In this document: in pieces, positions 9,243-18,935 of the stretch | How the letters are laid out: every line of letters starts with the position of its first letter | Position numbering within the stretch: position 1 is the first letter of the stretch | Source of the DNA: Allomuricauda sp. | GTDB taxonomy: Bacteria > Bacteroidota > Bacteroidia > Flavobacteriales > Flavobacteriaceae | Direction of reading: 5' to 3' | DNA length: 64,000 nt | NCBI RefSeq assembly: GCF_028280385.1 | Contig: NZ_JANQLX010000001.1 | Location: forward strand, 248,001 to 312,000 | Program-made: the position numbers and the translations under genes | The notes under the pieces: model-generated | Seen by the model: only the letters and a program-made list of their open reading frames with translations | Database searches by the model: none | What the model was told of the DNA's origin: nothing

Positions 9243-10277
9243 CTAGGTAGTGTGGATTTGATAATAATCCTTGTACCACTCGGTAAACTTTTTAATTCCA
9301 GTTTTTATATCGGTATTGGGACGGTAATTGTAATCCTTTTGCAGATCCTGGACGTCGGCCCACGTTCTGGGCACATCCCCAGCCTGCATGGGCATCATAA
9401 TTTTCTGGGCTTCCAGCCCTAGGTTTCTTTCAATTTCTTGGATGAAATCAATCAACTGAACGGCTTTACTGTTACCTATGTTATATAGGTGATGAAGTTC
9501 TTCGGATTTGTAGGCAGGCGTGTGGTCATCCAAAGTGATTCTAGCAACTCCCTCCACGATGTCATCTATATAAGTAAAGTCCCGCTCCAGATCTCCATGG
9601 TTGAACACTTTAATGGGTTTCTTCTCCAGTATGGCCTTTGTAAAAAGGAACATGGCCATATCCGGTCTTCCCCAAGGGCCATATACGGTAAAAAAACGGA
9701 GTCCGGTCGTTCTAAAACCGTACAAGTGACTGTAGGTGTACGCCATAAGCTCGTTGCTCTTTTTGGTGGCAGCATATAAGCTTATCGGGTGGTCCACCGT
9801 CTGGGAAACTTTGAAGGGAACCTCCGTACTTTCGCCATAAACACTTGAACTACTGGCATATACAAGATGTTTTATGTTGTGGTTTCTGCATCCTTCCAAG
9901 ATATTTAAAAAACCCACGAGATTGCTGTCCACATAACTTTCTGGATTTTCCAAGCTATATCTAACCCCAGCTTGAGCGGCCAGATTACAGACTACATCAA
10001 ATGCTTCTTTTGAAAATAGAAGGGGAAGGTTTTCCCTGTCTTCCAAATGCATTCTTACAAATTTGAAATTGGTAATCCGCGTACTTTGGATGGTTTGGTG
10101 ATGTTCAGATGCCTGCTTTTGTGGAATGCCCAATACCGCCAGTCGGTCATATTTCAGTTGGGGATCGTAGTAGTCATTAATATTGTCCAACCCAACCACT
10201 TCATGGCCATTTTCCAACAATTTTTTGCATAAGTGAAATCCTATAAATCCCGCTGCGCCGGTGACCAAAATTTTCAT
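9243..10277 (-). CDS. NAD-dependent epimerase, UDP-glucuronate 4-epimerase-like
   Basis: A 344-residue extended SDR. The cofactor motif is GAAGFIGFH at residues 7-15, the active site has YASSSSVYGES and then SLYAATKKSNE (YxxxK), and the substrate part has RFFTVYGPWGRPDMAMFLF, which is typical of UDP-glucuronate 4-epimerases (CapI/LpsL group). It would convert UDP-GlcA made by the next gene into UDP-GalA. The long insertion near residues 40-65 (NDYYDPQLKYDRLAVL) is also usual in that group. A GalE-type UDP-glucose 4-epimerase is less likely because of the neighbour and motif pattern. Confidence 0.8.
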   Translation of the reverse strand: MKILVTGAAGFIGFHLCKKLLENGHEVVGLDNINDYYDPQLKYDRLAVLGIPQKQASEHHQTIQSTRITNFKFVRMHLEDRENLPLLFSKEAFDVVCNLAAQAGVRYSLENPESYVDSNLVGFLNILEGCRNHNIKHLVYASSSSVYGESTEVPFKVSQTVDHPISLYAATKKSNELMAYTYSHLYGFRTTGLRFFTVYGPWGRPDMAMFLFTKAILEKKPIKVFNHGDLERDFTYIDDIVEGVARITLDDHTPAYKSEELHHLYNIGNSKAVQLIDFIQEIERNLGLEAQKIMMPMQAGDVPRTWADVQDLQKDYNYRPNTDIKTGIKKFTEWYKDYYQIHTT

Positions 10278-10481
10278 GATAAGTTGTTTGAAACTTTTTT
10301 GGGATGAACAAAAATTATTGGACTAAAATATGGAACTTTTTAGAGGGATTCCAAGTTAATATTGGGTATTGACACCTGTCTAGTGCAAATTCTTGGCTGG
10401 TGGACAATGGCAAAATCCTGTTAAGCCTTATATATAGGGCTCTGGGGATTAAGTACGTTTCCTACCTGCTTTATAGGACGC

Positions 10482-10550
10482 ACTCGATAAACTGTAAGGA
10501 CAGCGATTGATTACGGTGCCAAATGAAGTGGTTTATTCAATTTATCGAGT
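10482..10550 (+). repeat. Inverted repeat ACTCGATAAA / TTTATCGAGT
   Basis: Perfect 10-base arms at 10482-10491 and 10541-10550 with a 49-base loop, upstream of the pglE/pglF/wza/wzc run. It could be a long hairpin in a leader RNA or two half-operators. It lies upstream of the candidate promoter, so an operator is more likely than a leader if that promoter is right. Confidence 0.4.
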
Positions 10551-10586
10551 ATTTAGAGCGTAGGACGAATAGTCATTTTGATTTTC

Positions 10587-10615
10587 TTGGAATCATCCCG
10601 TAAGAAGTACTTTAG
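10587..10615 (+). promoter_or_regulatory. Candidate Bacteroidota promoter for the pglE-pglF-wza-wzc run
   Basis: TTG at 10587-10589, 18 bases, then TACTTTAG at 10608-10615, one mismatch from the TAnnTTTG -7 consensus. It ends 23 bases before the aminotransferase ATG. Short consensus, so chance matches are possible. Confidence 0.4.
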
Positions 10616-10638
10616 TGTAAATTTCCAACAACCTCTGA

Positions 10639-11772
10639 ATGGAAACCAGCGTACAAAAGAAAATATGGCTCTCATCACCCCATATGGGAGGCACGGAACA
10701 AAACTACGTGCAAGAGGCTTTTGAAACTAATTGGATTGCTCCATTGGGCCCCAATGTAAGTGGTTTTGAAAGCGATATTGAAGAGTTCATTGGAAACAAT
10801 GTCCATGTAGCCTGCTTAAGTTCCGGAACCGGTGCTATCCATTTGGCATTGGAATTACTGGGCGTAGGATTGGGAGATGAAGTACTATGCCAAAGCTTTA
10901 CGTTTGCCGCAACGGCAAATCCGATTACCTATCTAGGGGCCAAACCTGTTTTTATTGACAGCGAACGCGATACATGGAACCTTTCTCCAGAACTTTTGGA
11001 ACAAGCAATTAAAGAGCGAATCCAAGCTGGAAAGAAGCCCAAAGCTATCATGGCGGTTCATTTGTATGGAATGCCTTATAAAATTGATGAGGTGATGGCC
11101 ATATCCGAGATTTATGGTATTCCAGTGATTGAGGATAGTGCAGAAGCGTTGGGCAGTATGTACAAAGGAAGAGCCTGTGGAAGTTTCGGAGATCTTGCCA
11201 TTTTATCTTTTAACGGCAACAAAATAATTACCACCTCAGGTGGAGGTGCCTTGCTGTGCAAGGACGAAGAAACCAAACAAAAAGCAGTTTTTCTGGCTAC
11301 ACAAGCACGGGATAATGCTCCACATTACCAACACTCCCATATTGGCTACAATTATAGAATGAGCAATGTATTGGCCGGTATTGGTCGAGGTCAGATGGAA
11401 GTGCTTTCTGAGCGTGTGGCTGCCAGAAGGGACAATTATCTTTTTTACAGGGAAAGTTTGCATGGTATTCAAGAAATAGAATTTCTGGAAGAACCCATTG
11501 GCTATCATTCAAACAGATGGTTAAGCTGCATATTGACCCCTTCTTTTGAAGTTCGTGAAAACATCAGATTGGCATTGAGCCAGGAAAATATAGAATCCCG
11601 TCCATTGTGGAAACCCATGCACTTACAACCTGTTTTTGAAGATACCATCCGTTACACCAATGGTGTGAGTGAGGATTTGTTCAATAGGGGATTGTGTTTG
11701 CCTAGTGGTTCCAACTTGGAACAAGAAGACTTGCTAAGAATAACCAACATCATAAAAAACCTACTTAGATGA
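10639..11772 (+). CDS. DegT/DnrJ/EryC1/StrS aminotransferase, PglE-like
   Basis: A 377-residue PLP-dependent sugar aminotransferase. It has the family start LSSPHMGGTEQNYVQEAF, the PLP-contact region CLSSGTGAIHLAL, the block VIEDSAEALGS, and the Schiff-base lysine Lys195 in SFNGNKIITTSGGG. Enzymes of this kind aminate a UDP-4-keto-6-deoxy sugar made by a PglF-type dehydratase, and the next gene is such a dehydratase with ATGA overlap. The likely product is UDP-4-amino-4,6-dideoxy-GlcNAc, the precursor of bacillosamine. No PglD-type acetyltransferase lies next to it in the window, so the final sugar is open. Confidence 0.8.
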   Translation: METSVQKKIWLSSPHMGGTEQNYVQEAFETNWIAPLGPNVSGFESDIEEFIGNNVHVACLSSGTGAIHLALELLGVGLGDEVLCQSFTFAATANPITYLGAKPVFIDSERDTWNLSPELLEQAIKERIQAGKKPKAIMAVHLYGMPYKIDEVMAISEIYGIPVIEDSAEALGSMYKGRACGSFGDLAILSFNGNKIITTSGGGALLCKDEETKQKAVFLATQARDNAPHYQHSHIGYNYRMSNVLAGIGRGQMEVLSERVAARRDNYLFYRESLHGIQEIEFLEEPIGYHSNRWLSCILTPSFEVRENIRLALSQENIESRPLWKPMHLQPVFEDTIRYTNGVSEDLFNRGLCLPSGSNLEQEDLLRITNIIKNLLR

Positions 11773-13715
11773 TTAAAAAGTACATTTTTGACAATGACAA
11801 ACACTATGCATCAAAATGGACGGTTCTGTTCATTGATTTGTGCATCGTGGGCGTTTCATTTGTCCTGGCCTATTTCATCAGGTTCAATCTGAGTTTCAAC
11901 TTTGATGTACAAAAACTCTGGACACAATTGCCCATTGTGATTACCTTGTTCCTAGGTGCGTTTTTAATATCTGGAAGTTATAAAGGAGTGGTAAGACACA
12001 CCGGAATCAAAGATGTGTATGCCATATTCAATGCCATTTGTTTGGCCAGTATTGGTACAATAATAACCATTTTACTCAATAAATATTTTAATGTAATTGA
12101 AGGCTTTACCGTTCCCAATTCCATTATCATCATCAACAGTTTATTGACTTTCCTTACCCTTACAGCATCAAGATATGTTTTCAAGATATGCTATGAAAGC
12201 TTGATTAAGAGCAATGAGGTACCTACCAAACACCTTATTGTATATGGTGCGGGGGAATCTGGTATAATCACCTACAATACCCTTACCAATCACTCCAAAA
12301 TGAAGGTAAAGGTGGTAGGATTCGTGGACAAGAACCTTCAAAAAGTAGGAAAGCAGATAAATGGAGTAAAGGTATATGACAAATCGGTACTCACCGAGGA
12401 TTTTGTAAGGTTCCACAATATTTCGGAAATCATTTTCTCTATCCAAAACATTGGCCCCAAACAACTTAGGACCTTGGTAAATGAGGTGGTGGACCTTCCG
12501 GTAAATGTGAAGATTGTTCCGCCTGTTGAAGATTGGATCAATGGAGAACTTAAGGTATCCCAGATTAAGAGGGTGCAGATTGAGGATCTATTGGACAGAC
12601 CACCTATTGAAATCAAGAACAGCAAGGTAATGCGTGACTTTGAGGACAAAGTAATAATGGTTACCGGTGGTGCAGGGTCTATTGGAAGTGAGCTGGTACG
12701 TCAAATTTGTAAATACAACTATACCACTTTGGTCGTCATTGATCAGGCGGAATCTGCACTGTATGACCTCCAACAAGAATTAAAACAAGCAGGGTTCTTC
12801 AATTTTATCCCAATTGTAAGTGACATTCGCGACAAGAACAAAATGCGAGTGCTGTTTGAAGAATACAAACCAGACCGGATTTTCCATGCGGCGGCCTACA
12901 AACATGTACCACTCATGGAGCGGAATCCTTACGAAGCGGTAAAAATCAATGTAGCTGGCACCAAGACCTTGGTGGACCTGGCCATTGATTACAGCGTGGA
13001 AAAATTTGTCTTTGTTTCAACGGATAAGGCAGTAAACCCTACCAACGTGATGGGTGCTACCAAGCGTATTGCCGAAATGTACATCAGTTGTAGGCAACAG
13101 GAGGGTAAGACCAAGTTTGTGACCACCCGATTTGGAAATGTATTGGGTTCCAATGGCTCGGTTATTCCGTTGTTTAGAAAACAAATTGAGAAGGGCGGCC
13201 CACTTACGGTGACGCATAAGGATATTACCAGATATTTTATGACCATCCCCGAAGCATCACAGTTGGTTTTGGAAGCCGGTGCCATGGGCAAGGGAGGTGA
13301 GATTTTCATCTTTGATATGGGAGAATCTGTGAAGATATTGGACTTGGCCAAGAACATGATAAGGCTTTCCGGCCTGCATTATCCAGATGACATTGATATA
13401 AAAATTACAGGACTTCGTCCTGGCGAAAAGTTGTATGAGGAGCTATTGGCCAATGGAGAAAACACCCTGCCCACATATCACGACAAAATAATGATCAGCA
13501 AAGTAAGGGATATCGATTATTCCAAGACGCGCACCATGATCGACGAGCTCTGTATTTCCAATCTTTTCTTCAAGGACAATGTGGTACAACTTATGAAAAG
13601 TATTGTTCCCGAGTATATCTCCAACAACTCCGATTTTTGTAAATTGGATGCCGACAAGGAGGAAGTCAAGGAACAAAAGACCTCCGATTCAGAAATTGCA
13701 CAACTTAATAGCTAA
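11769..13715 (+). CDS. Membrane-bound UDP-GlcNAc 4,6-dehydratase, PglF/CapD-like
   Basis: A 648-residue protein with about four transmembrane helices in the first 150 residues, a first Rossmann-like domain (VYGAGESGIITYNTL, about residue 157) and a catalytic SDR domain starting with TGGAGSIGSELV near residue 297. The active-site segment STDKAVNPTNVMGATK again has Met in place of the tyrosine of YxxxK, as in PglF-type inverting/retaining dehydratases. It would make UDP-4-keto-6-deoxy-GlcNAc for the aminotransferase with which it shares ATGA. Length is usual for PglF/WbpM-like proteins. The last 40 residues are charged and variable. Confidence 0.85.
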   Translation: MIKKYIFDNDKHYASKWTVLFIDLCIVGVSFVLAYFIRFNLSFNFDVQKLWTQLPIVITLFLGAFLISGSYKGVVRHTGIKDVYAIFNAICLASIGTIITILLNKYFNVIEGFTVPNSIIIINSLLTFLTLTASRYVFKICYESLIKSNEVPTKHLIVYGAGESGIITYNTLTNHSKMKVKVVGFVDKNLQKVGKQINGVKVYDKSVLTEDFVRFHNISEIIFSIQNIGPKQLRTLVNEVVDLPVNVKIVPPVEDWINGELKVSQIKRVQIEDLLDRPPIEIKNSKVMRDFEDKVIMVTGGAGSIGSELVRQICKYNYTTLVVIDQAESALYDLQQELKQAGFFNFIPIVSDIRDKNKMRVLFEEYKPDRIFHAAAYKHVPLMERNPYEAVKINVAGTKTLVDLAIDYSVEKFVFVSTDKAVNPTNVMGATKRIAEMYISCRQQEGKTKFVTTRFGNVLGSNGSVIPLFRKQIEKGGPLTVTHKDITRYFMTIPEASQLVLEAGAMGKGGEIFIFDMGESVKILDLAKNMIRLSGLHYPDDIDIKITGLRPGEKLYEELLANGENTLPTYHDKIMISKVRDIDYSKTRTMIDELCISNLFFKDNVVQLMKSIVPEYISNNSDFCKLDADKEEVKEQKTSDSEIAQLNS

Positions 13716-13728
13716 ACAAAAACATTTT

Positions 13729-14493
13729 ATGAGCTCAAAATTTAAATTAGTGTGTTTGTCCGTACTTACACTAATGCTATTTTCCTGTGGACCACAAAAA
13801 GGGGTAGTTTATTTTCAAGATGCCAATCAGTTTGAAACCTTGGTGGATGACAATGCCTTCACCACAAAATTTAAGGTAGATGATTTGATCAGCATCCATG
13901 TATCCACTTTGGATCCAGAGGCCAGTGCACCATTTAATTTGTTCAGGGGTGCTGGAGAAGGTGGGATAAGACCAGAGCAAGTAAATTATTTGGTAGATAA
14001 AAACGGGGAAATAGATTTCCCTGTAGTTGGAAAGGTGAAAGTAGTTGGTTTATCCCCTGCGGAAACCCAAGATCTCCTTCGTGAGAAACTTGCGGATTAT
14101 CTAAAAAATCCAATTATTAACATCCGCATTAGAAACTTTACTGTTACAGTATTGGGTTCGGTAAATAGACCTGGAACCTATGAGGTCAATGGAGAGAAGA
14201 TCAATATTATGGAAGCATTGGGTCTGGCCGGTGATATCAATATAAAAGGTAGAAGGGATAACGTAATGGTGATTAGGGATTTTGACGGCACCAAGGTGTA
14301 TAACAGAATCAACCTGAACCAAAAGAATGCCTTAAAATCGCCTGTATATTATCTTACCCAGAACGATGTGGTTTACGTAGAACCCAATCAATCTGGTAAG
14401 ACTGCCTCCAATTTAGATCAGCGGGCATCTATTGCCGTTTCCATTATTTCTGTTTTGATTACATCCACGGTTGTCCTGTTGACACGTAACTAA
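13729..14493 (+). CDS. wza: Polysaccharide export outer-membrane lipoprotein (Wza-like)
   Basis: A 254-residue lipoprotein. The start at 13729 gives a signal peptide ending in the lipobox LMLFSC, whereas the upstream in-frame start at 13603 lies inside pglF. Residues about 45-130 form the Poly_export domain (FKVDDLISIHVSTLDPEA), followed by an SLBB-type segment with VTVLGSVNRPGTYEV. A C-terminal hydrophobic helix (SIAVSIISVLITSTVVLL) could be the membrane-crossing helix known from Wza. It sits 37 bases before wzc, the usual export pair for Wzy-dependent capsule or EPS. It would form the outer-membrane channel. Confidence 0.9.
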   Translation: MSSKFKLVCLSVLTLMLFSCGPQKGVVYFQDANQFETLVDDNAFTTKFKVDDLISIHVSTLDPEASAPFNLFRGAGEGGIRPEQVNYLVDKNGEIDFPVVGKVKVVGLSPAETQDLLREKLADYLKNPIINIRIRNFTVTVLGSVNRPGTYEVNGEKINIMEALGLAGDINIKGRRDNVMVIRDFDGTKVYNRINLNQKNALKSPVYYLTQNDVVYVEPNQSGKTASNLDQRASIAVSIISVLITSTVVLLTRN

Positions 14494-14530
14494 TAGTTAG
14501 AACTTTACATTCCCCAAAATATAATCTGAA

Positions 14531-16900
14531 ATGTCGAGTACCCCGGAATTAGACCTTAAAGCGCTGTTGGATATATGCCTTAGAAACTGGAAATGGTTTG
14601 TGATTTCCGTTATTTTGAGTATTGGTTTAGCCGTTTTATACTTGCGATATACCGTTCCTGAGTATAGTGCAACCGCTAAAATCCAAATCTTGGAAGAATC
14701 CAATCAGGCTTCCGAACTAAGCGTATTGGACGATTTGGATATCTTTTCCTCGGGGAAAGCCAAAATTGAAGATGAGACCGAACTAATTTCAGCAAGGGAT
14801 AATTTTATCCATATCACAAAAATGTTGGATTTAAATATCCAGTATTTTGTAGTGGGTAACATTAAAAGCACAGAAATTTATCGCAAGGAAGAAATTCCTT
14901 TTTCGGTCAACTTTTTGTCCAACGACTCCATTGTTGGAAGCGGTAGATACAATTTTTTCGTCAAGGTACTGTCTGGAACGTCCTTTGGATTTAAGGAAAC
15001 AGAAGATGGCGCGGAAAAAAAGCACGATTTTGGGGACAAGGTCAACACACCACTTGGGGATATCATCCTAACCCCAAAACAAAATCTTTCGTCGTTTACG
15101 AACAAACAGATGCAGGTATCAATTCTTCCCATTGAGATGGTTGCGGATAGATACCGTAAGAAAACCTTGATAAAGGCGAATGACAAAAAGCTATCCAATA
15201 TTATCAACATCAGCCTGACAGACCCCATAGAACAACGTGCCGTTGATATCATTAATGAGTTGATCGGAGTGAATAATTCCAATGCGGTGGCGGATAAGAA
15301 AGCCATTGCGGATAGGACCACCAAATTTATCAATGACCGTATATCGGAAATTTATTCGAATCTTTCTTCAGTGGATGAATCTGCTGAAACCTTTAAGACT
15401 AGTAGGGGTATTGCAGATTTGGGATCACAGGCCAACGTTAACTTTAACATGAGCGCGGCCAGCGAACAGGAACTGCAGAACGCCAACATCCAGTTGAGTA
15501 TTGCCAGTTCTATGCGAGAACTTATTGACGGACAAGATAGTTATGATATTATTCCAGAGGTGGGGTTGGCAGACCAGGGAATTTCGAGCACTGCCCAGCG
15601 ATATAACGAACTTGTTGCGCAGAGGAACAGACTATTGGAAAGTTCCAATGAAAAGAACCCTGTAATTGTAAAATTAGACCAACAATTGGAGGATCTAAAG
15701 CGGGGAATGCAGTCCAGTTTGAACAATGTCACCAACAATCTCAACCTTCAGGTGAACAGCTTGAGCAAACAGCTCTCTCAAATCAATTCAAGAATCTACG
15801 CGGCACCAAGTAACGAAAGGGCCTTACGGGACATAACAAGAAGACAGCAAACCACGGAATCCTTGTATTTGTACTTATTGCAGAAGAGGGAAGAATCCCA
15901 AATTACCTTTGCATCGGCCTCGCCAAAATCCAAGATCATAGATTCTGCCTATGGTTCCAATTTTCCAGTTTCACCCAAGAAGAAGGCTATATTTTTAGCT
16001 TCTTTTATTCTAGGGTTATTGGTCCCATTCTCAATAATCTACACCAAGGACATGCTGGACAACAAGGTGCACAACAAACTAAGTTTGGAAAAAGCTATTG
16101 ATAGCAAGGCACCGGTGTTGGCAGAACTTCCAAAACTGGCCAAGAAAGACAATAAGTTGATTTCCAGTATAGACCGCTCCGTATTGGGAGAGTCTTTGAG
16201 GATATTGAGAACCAATTTGGATTATGTTCTAAAAAAGAATGTAAAGGCCAACAGGGGAGGGGTAATATTGGTTACCTCCAGTGTTCCCGGAGAAGGAAAA
16301 ACATTTTTGTCCTCTAATTTGGCCATGGTGTTTGCCAGTACCAAAAAGAAGGTGTTGCTCATTGGGGCTGACATCCGAAATCCTAAGTTGTACGATTTCT
16401 ACTCTGACTTGAGCGTCAATATTAATGGTATCAGTAAACGAAGAAAGGATTTGACCGGACTTACGGAATATCTTCATAATGACCGTGTGCAAATTGAGGA
16501 TGTGATTACACCCATTCAAGTTAATGATGCCAATGTGGACATTATATTTTCAGGGAAGATTCCACCCAATCCTGCAGAATTATTGATGAGTGACCGTTTT
16601 AAGGAAATGATCGACCATTGCGCCTTGCGTTACGATTATGTCATCATTGATTCGGCCCCGTTGTTACCGGTTACCGATACGCTGTTGATCAATGAACATG
16701 CCAACCAAACGGTTTATGTTACCAAAGCCGGCGTTACCGATCAAAAAGTACTGGGGTATCCAATTAAACTCCAACGCGAGAAGAAATTGAAGAACCTTGC
16801 CTTTGTGGTAAATGGCGTCAAGGAATCCAATTTGGGTTATGGTGGCAAGTATGGCTATGGTTATGGGAAGACCGTTAAGAAATGGTGGAGTTTCTCTTAG
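14531..16900 (+). CDS. wzc: Polysaccharide co-polymerase and BY-type tyrosine kinase (Wzc-like)
   Basis: A 789-residue inner-membrane protein that controls polysaccharide chain length. It has a Wzz domain at the N terminus with a first TM helix (WFVISVILSIGLAVLYL), a long periplasmic coiled-coil part, a second TM near residue 490 (KAIFLASFILGLLVPFSII), and a cytoplasmic BY-kinase domain. The kinase shows Walker A SSVPGEGKT near residue 581, Walker A' VLLIGADIRNP near 606 and Walker B YVIIDSAPLLP near 702. The C-terminal tyrosine cluster GYGGKYGYGYGK is the autophosphorylation tail. Its stop codon abuts exactly the stop of the convergent phosphatase gene, its expected partner. Confidence 0.92.
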   Translation: MSSTPELDLKALLDICLRNWKWFVISVILSIGLAVLYLRYTVPEYSATAKIQILEESNQASELSVLDDLDIFSSGKAKIEDETELISARDNFIHITKMLDLNIQYFVVGNIKSTEIYRKEEIPFSVNFLSNDSIVGSGRYNFFVKVLSGTSFGFKETEDGAEKKHDFGDKVNTPLGDIILTPKQNLSSFTNKQMQVSILPIEMVADRYRKKTLIKANDKKLSNIINISLTDPIEQRAVDIINELIGVNNSNAVADKKAIADRTTKFINDRISEIYSNLSSVDESAETFKTSRGIADLGSQANVNFNMSAASEQELQNANIQLSIASSMRELIDGQDSYDIIPEVGLADQGISSTAQRYNELVAQRNRLLESSNEKNPVIVKLDQQLEDLKRGMQSSLNNVTNNLNLQVNSLSKQLSQINSRIYAAPSNERALRDITRRQQTTESLYLYLLQKREESQITFASASPKSKIIDSAYGSNFPVSPKKKAIFLASFILGLLVPFSIIYTKDMLDNKVHNKLSLEKAIDSKAPVLAELPKLAKKDNKLISSIDRSVLGESLRILRTNLDYVLKKNVKANRGGVILVTSSVPGEGKTFLSSNLAMVFASTKKKVLLIGADIRNPKLYDFYSDLSVNINGISKRRKDLTGLTEYLHNDRVQIEDVITPIQVNDANVDIIFSGKIPPNPAELLMSDRFKEMIDHCALRYDYVIIDSAPLLPVTDTLLINEHANQTVYVTKAGVTDQKVLGYPIKLQREKKLKNLAFVVNGVKESNLGYGGKYGYGYGKTVKKWWSFS

Positions 16901-17641
16901 TCAATAGAAAGTCTGTATCGTATTTTCTATAATTGGCAGTACTTGGTTCAATGTCTTCTGTGATAGTTTTATTTCCTTGATGGCATCCAAATGTTTCAGG
17001 TTGTGCGCATCGGAAGCACAATAATCGATCATTCCTTCATTGATGAGTTTCAATGCCATTTTCTGAATTTCCGAACCATAATATCCAGAAAGGGACAGTA
17101 AGTTCAACTGAAATTGTATGCCATCCGACCTTAGTTCCGTATAGATTTTTGGGTCTTGGTGGTAATAATTATAGCGTTCGGGATGTGCTAAAATGGGGAA
17201 GTAACCATGTTCCTGAATTTTCTTCACGGCATAATCAAAGCTAAAGGAAGCCTGTAGATAAGACATTTCTATCAACATATATTCCTTTTTGAGCGGAACG
17301 ATTCGGTCTTGGTCCATCAAGGATTCAAACTCGTCATCGATCATATGCTCTGCGGCAAAATCAATTTTTATATCGCCAACGCCCTGTTTTTCCAATACTC
17401 CTTTAAGCAGTTCAAAGGCATCCTTAATGGATTTGGGGGTATTTGGATGGTAATGGTTCATGATATGTGGGGTAAAAACAAAGTTCTTTACCCCAAACCC
17501 GGCAAAAGCCTGTATCATTGCCACAGATTCTTCCGGAGTTTTTGCGCCATCATCTATCCCCGGTAGGATATGGTTATGGATATCCATAAAACCATGTAAA
17601 TAGTCCACCAGAAAAACCTTCTTTTTAAAAAAGCTGAACAT
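16901..17641 (-). CDS. PHP-family tyrosine-protein phosphatase (CpsB/YwqE type)
   Basis: A 246-residue metal-dependent phosphatase that would dephosphorylate the Wzc tyrosine tail. Metal ligands of the PHP fold are visible: DIHNHILPGIDDG near residue 21, FTPHIMNHYHP, AEHMIDDEF, LAHPERYNYY and ASDAHNLKH. It is encoded convergently to wzc with no base between the two stop codons. That layout makes kinase and phosphatase mRNAs antisense to each other if either reads through. Function is well supported by family and context. Confidence 0.88.
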   Translation of the reverse strand: MFSFFKKKVFLVDYLHGFMDIHNHILPGIDDGAKTPEESVAMIQAFAGFGVKNFVFTPHIMNHYHPNTPKSIKDAFELLKGVLEKQGVGDIKIDFAAEHMIDDEFESLMDQDRIVPLKKEYMLIEMSYLQASFSFDYAVKKIQEHGYFPILAHPERYNYYHQDPKIYTELRSDGIQFQLNLLSLSGYYGSEIQKMALKLINEGMIDYCASDAHNLKHLDAIKEIKLSQKTLNQVLPIIENTIQTFY

Positions 17642-17849
17642 GCATAAAATTTGGAACCCAAAGATAAGCTATATCCACGCTTTGACTTATCAAAATTGAA
17701 ATGAGATGGGTTTTACGCGTTTTTTTGAGGTACGAACGCATCGAAACCATGATGCCTTGCAGCAATCTGGGAATGCCCAATTTTATTGGGGAAATATGCG
17801 TTTCTATAACAAAATTCAATTGGAATAATTGCCCAAGGGAACTATATTT

Positions 17850-18875
17850 ATGGAAACCAACAAAATGATCAAAATTGGAATTATTGGAGTGGGCAGAATG
17901 GGAAAAATCCATCTTGCCAACCTGGCCAGTAAAATTGAAGGTGTAGAACTTATTGCCGCTGTAAACCCCGGGGAAGAGGGACAAAAATTTGCCAGGGACC
18001 ACGGGATTAAAAATGTGTCTCCAAATGTTGAGACCATTATTGACAATCCAGAAATTGAAGCTGTGCTGATAAGTTCGCCCAGTGATACCCATTCTGAATA
18101 TGCAGTAAAAGCTGCGAAGGCAGGAAAAGCGGTATTTTGCGAAAAACCCATTGACAAATCGTTACAAGAGGCTTCGAAAACGGTGAGGACCATAAGCGAT
18201 TTGGGCGTTCCCCTAATGATTGGGTTTAATCAAAGGTTTGATTCCAATTTTTCCAAAGTCCGTTCAGAAATTGTACAAGGTCATTTAGGCAGTTTAAGAC
18301 ATCTCCATATTATTAGCCGAGATCCGATGCCACCCCCAATTTCCTATATCAAAAAATCCGGCGGGTTGTTCAAGGATATGACCATACACGATTTTGATAT
18401 GGCAAGGTTTATTATGGGGTCTGAAGTAGATGAGGTGTATGCTGTGGGCAATTGCTTGGTGGACCCAGCCATTGGGGAAGCTGGAGATATTGATAGCGCT
18501 ACCGTATTGCTCCGTTTTGAAAATGGTGCAGTGGGGACCATTGAAAATAGCCGGGAATCCAAATACGGATATGACCAACGGTTGGAAGTGTTCGGTTCCA
18601 AAGGAACCATCAAAGTTGATAATCCCTTAAAAAGTAATGTCATCATTGCAACACATCTAGGGTCTACCATGGATAACCATCTCAATTTTTTTATGGATCG
18701 TTACGAATCCTCTTATCTTGAGGAAATTAAGGTGTTTGTGGAAGCACTTCAGAATAAGGGCCCAATGCCTGTCTCAGGAGAAGATGGACTTAAAGCCATG
18801 GTGCTCGCGGAAGCGGCCAACAAATCATTGAAGGAAAATCGTCCGGTTAAGATTTCGGAAATTAGTTTGGATTAG
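17850..18875 (+). CDS. Gfo/Idh/MocA-family oxidoreductase, inositol 2-dehydrogenase-like
   Basis: A 341-residue NAD(P)-dependent dehydrogenase with GVGRMGKIHLANLA at the N terminus, the family lysine in FCEKPID near residue 97, and the active-site block KDMTIHDFDMARFIMG near residue 175 with the His/Asp pair used by inositol dehydrogenases (IolG). The ATG at 17850 is preferred to the TTG at 17829; ATG 17865 is also possible. It stands alone between the capsule region and the catabolic island, and converges on the DUF2231-cytochrome gene. The substrate (myo-inositol or another polyol/sugar) cannot be told. Confidence 0.75.
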   Translation: METNKMIKIGIIGVGRMGKIHLANLASKIEGVELIAAVNPGEEGQKFARDHGIKNVSPNVETIIDNPEIEAVLISSPSDTHSEYAVKAAKAGKAVFCEKPIDKSLQEASKTVRTISDLGVPLMIGFNQRFDSNFSKVRSEIVQGHLGSLRHLHIISRDPMPPPISYIKKSGGLFKDMTIHDFDMARFIMGSEVDEVYAVGNCLVDPAIGEAGDIDSATVLLRFENGAVGTIENSRESKYGYDQRLEVFGSKGTIKVDNPLKSNVIIATHLGSTMDNHLNFFMDRYESSYLEEIKVFVEALQNKGPMPVSGEDGLKAMVLAEAANKSLKENRPVKISEISLD

Positions 18876-18935
18876 ACCAAATCGGCGATTGCGGCCACCT
18901 TGCACTGCCCCATATTGGAAGGAGCCTTTCCACCC

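Larger units (their letters stand above)
10278..10638 (+). other. 361-base divergent intergenic region of the polysaccharide locus
   Basis: This gap separates the minus-strand epimerase gene from the plus-strand aminotransferase gene and must contain both promoters. A perfect 10-base inverted repeat (10482-10491 and 10541-10550) and a promoter-like pair at 10587-10615 are listed separately. I saw no ORF or RNA gene in it. Confidence 0.5.

Noticed and set aside
13603..13728. Longer start for the Wza-like gene
   Set aside because: It would overlap pglF and hide the lipoprotein signal that begins at 13729.
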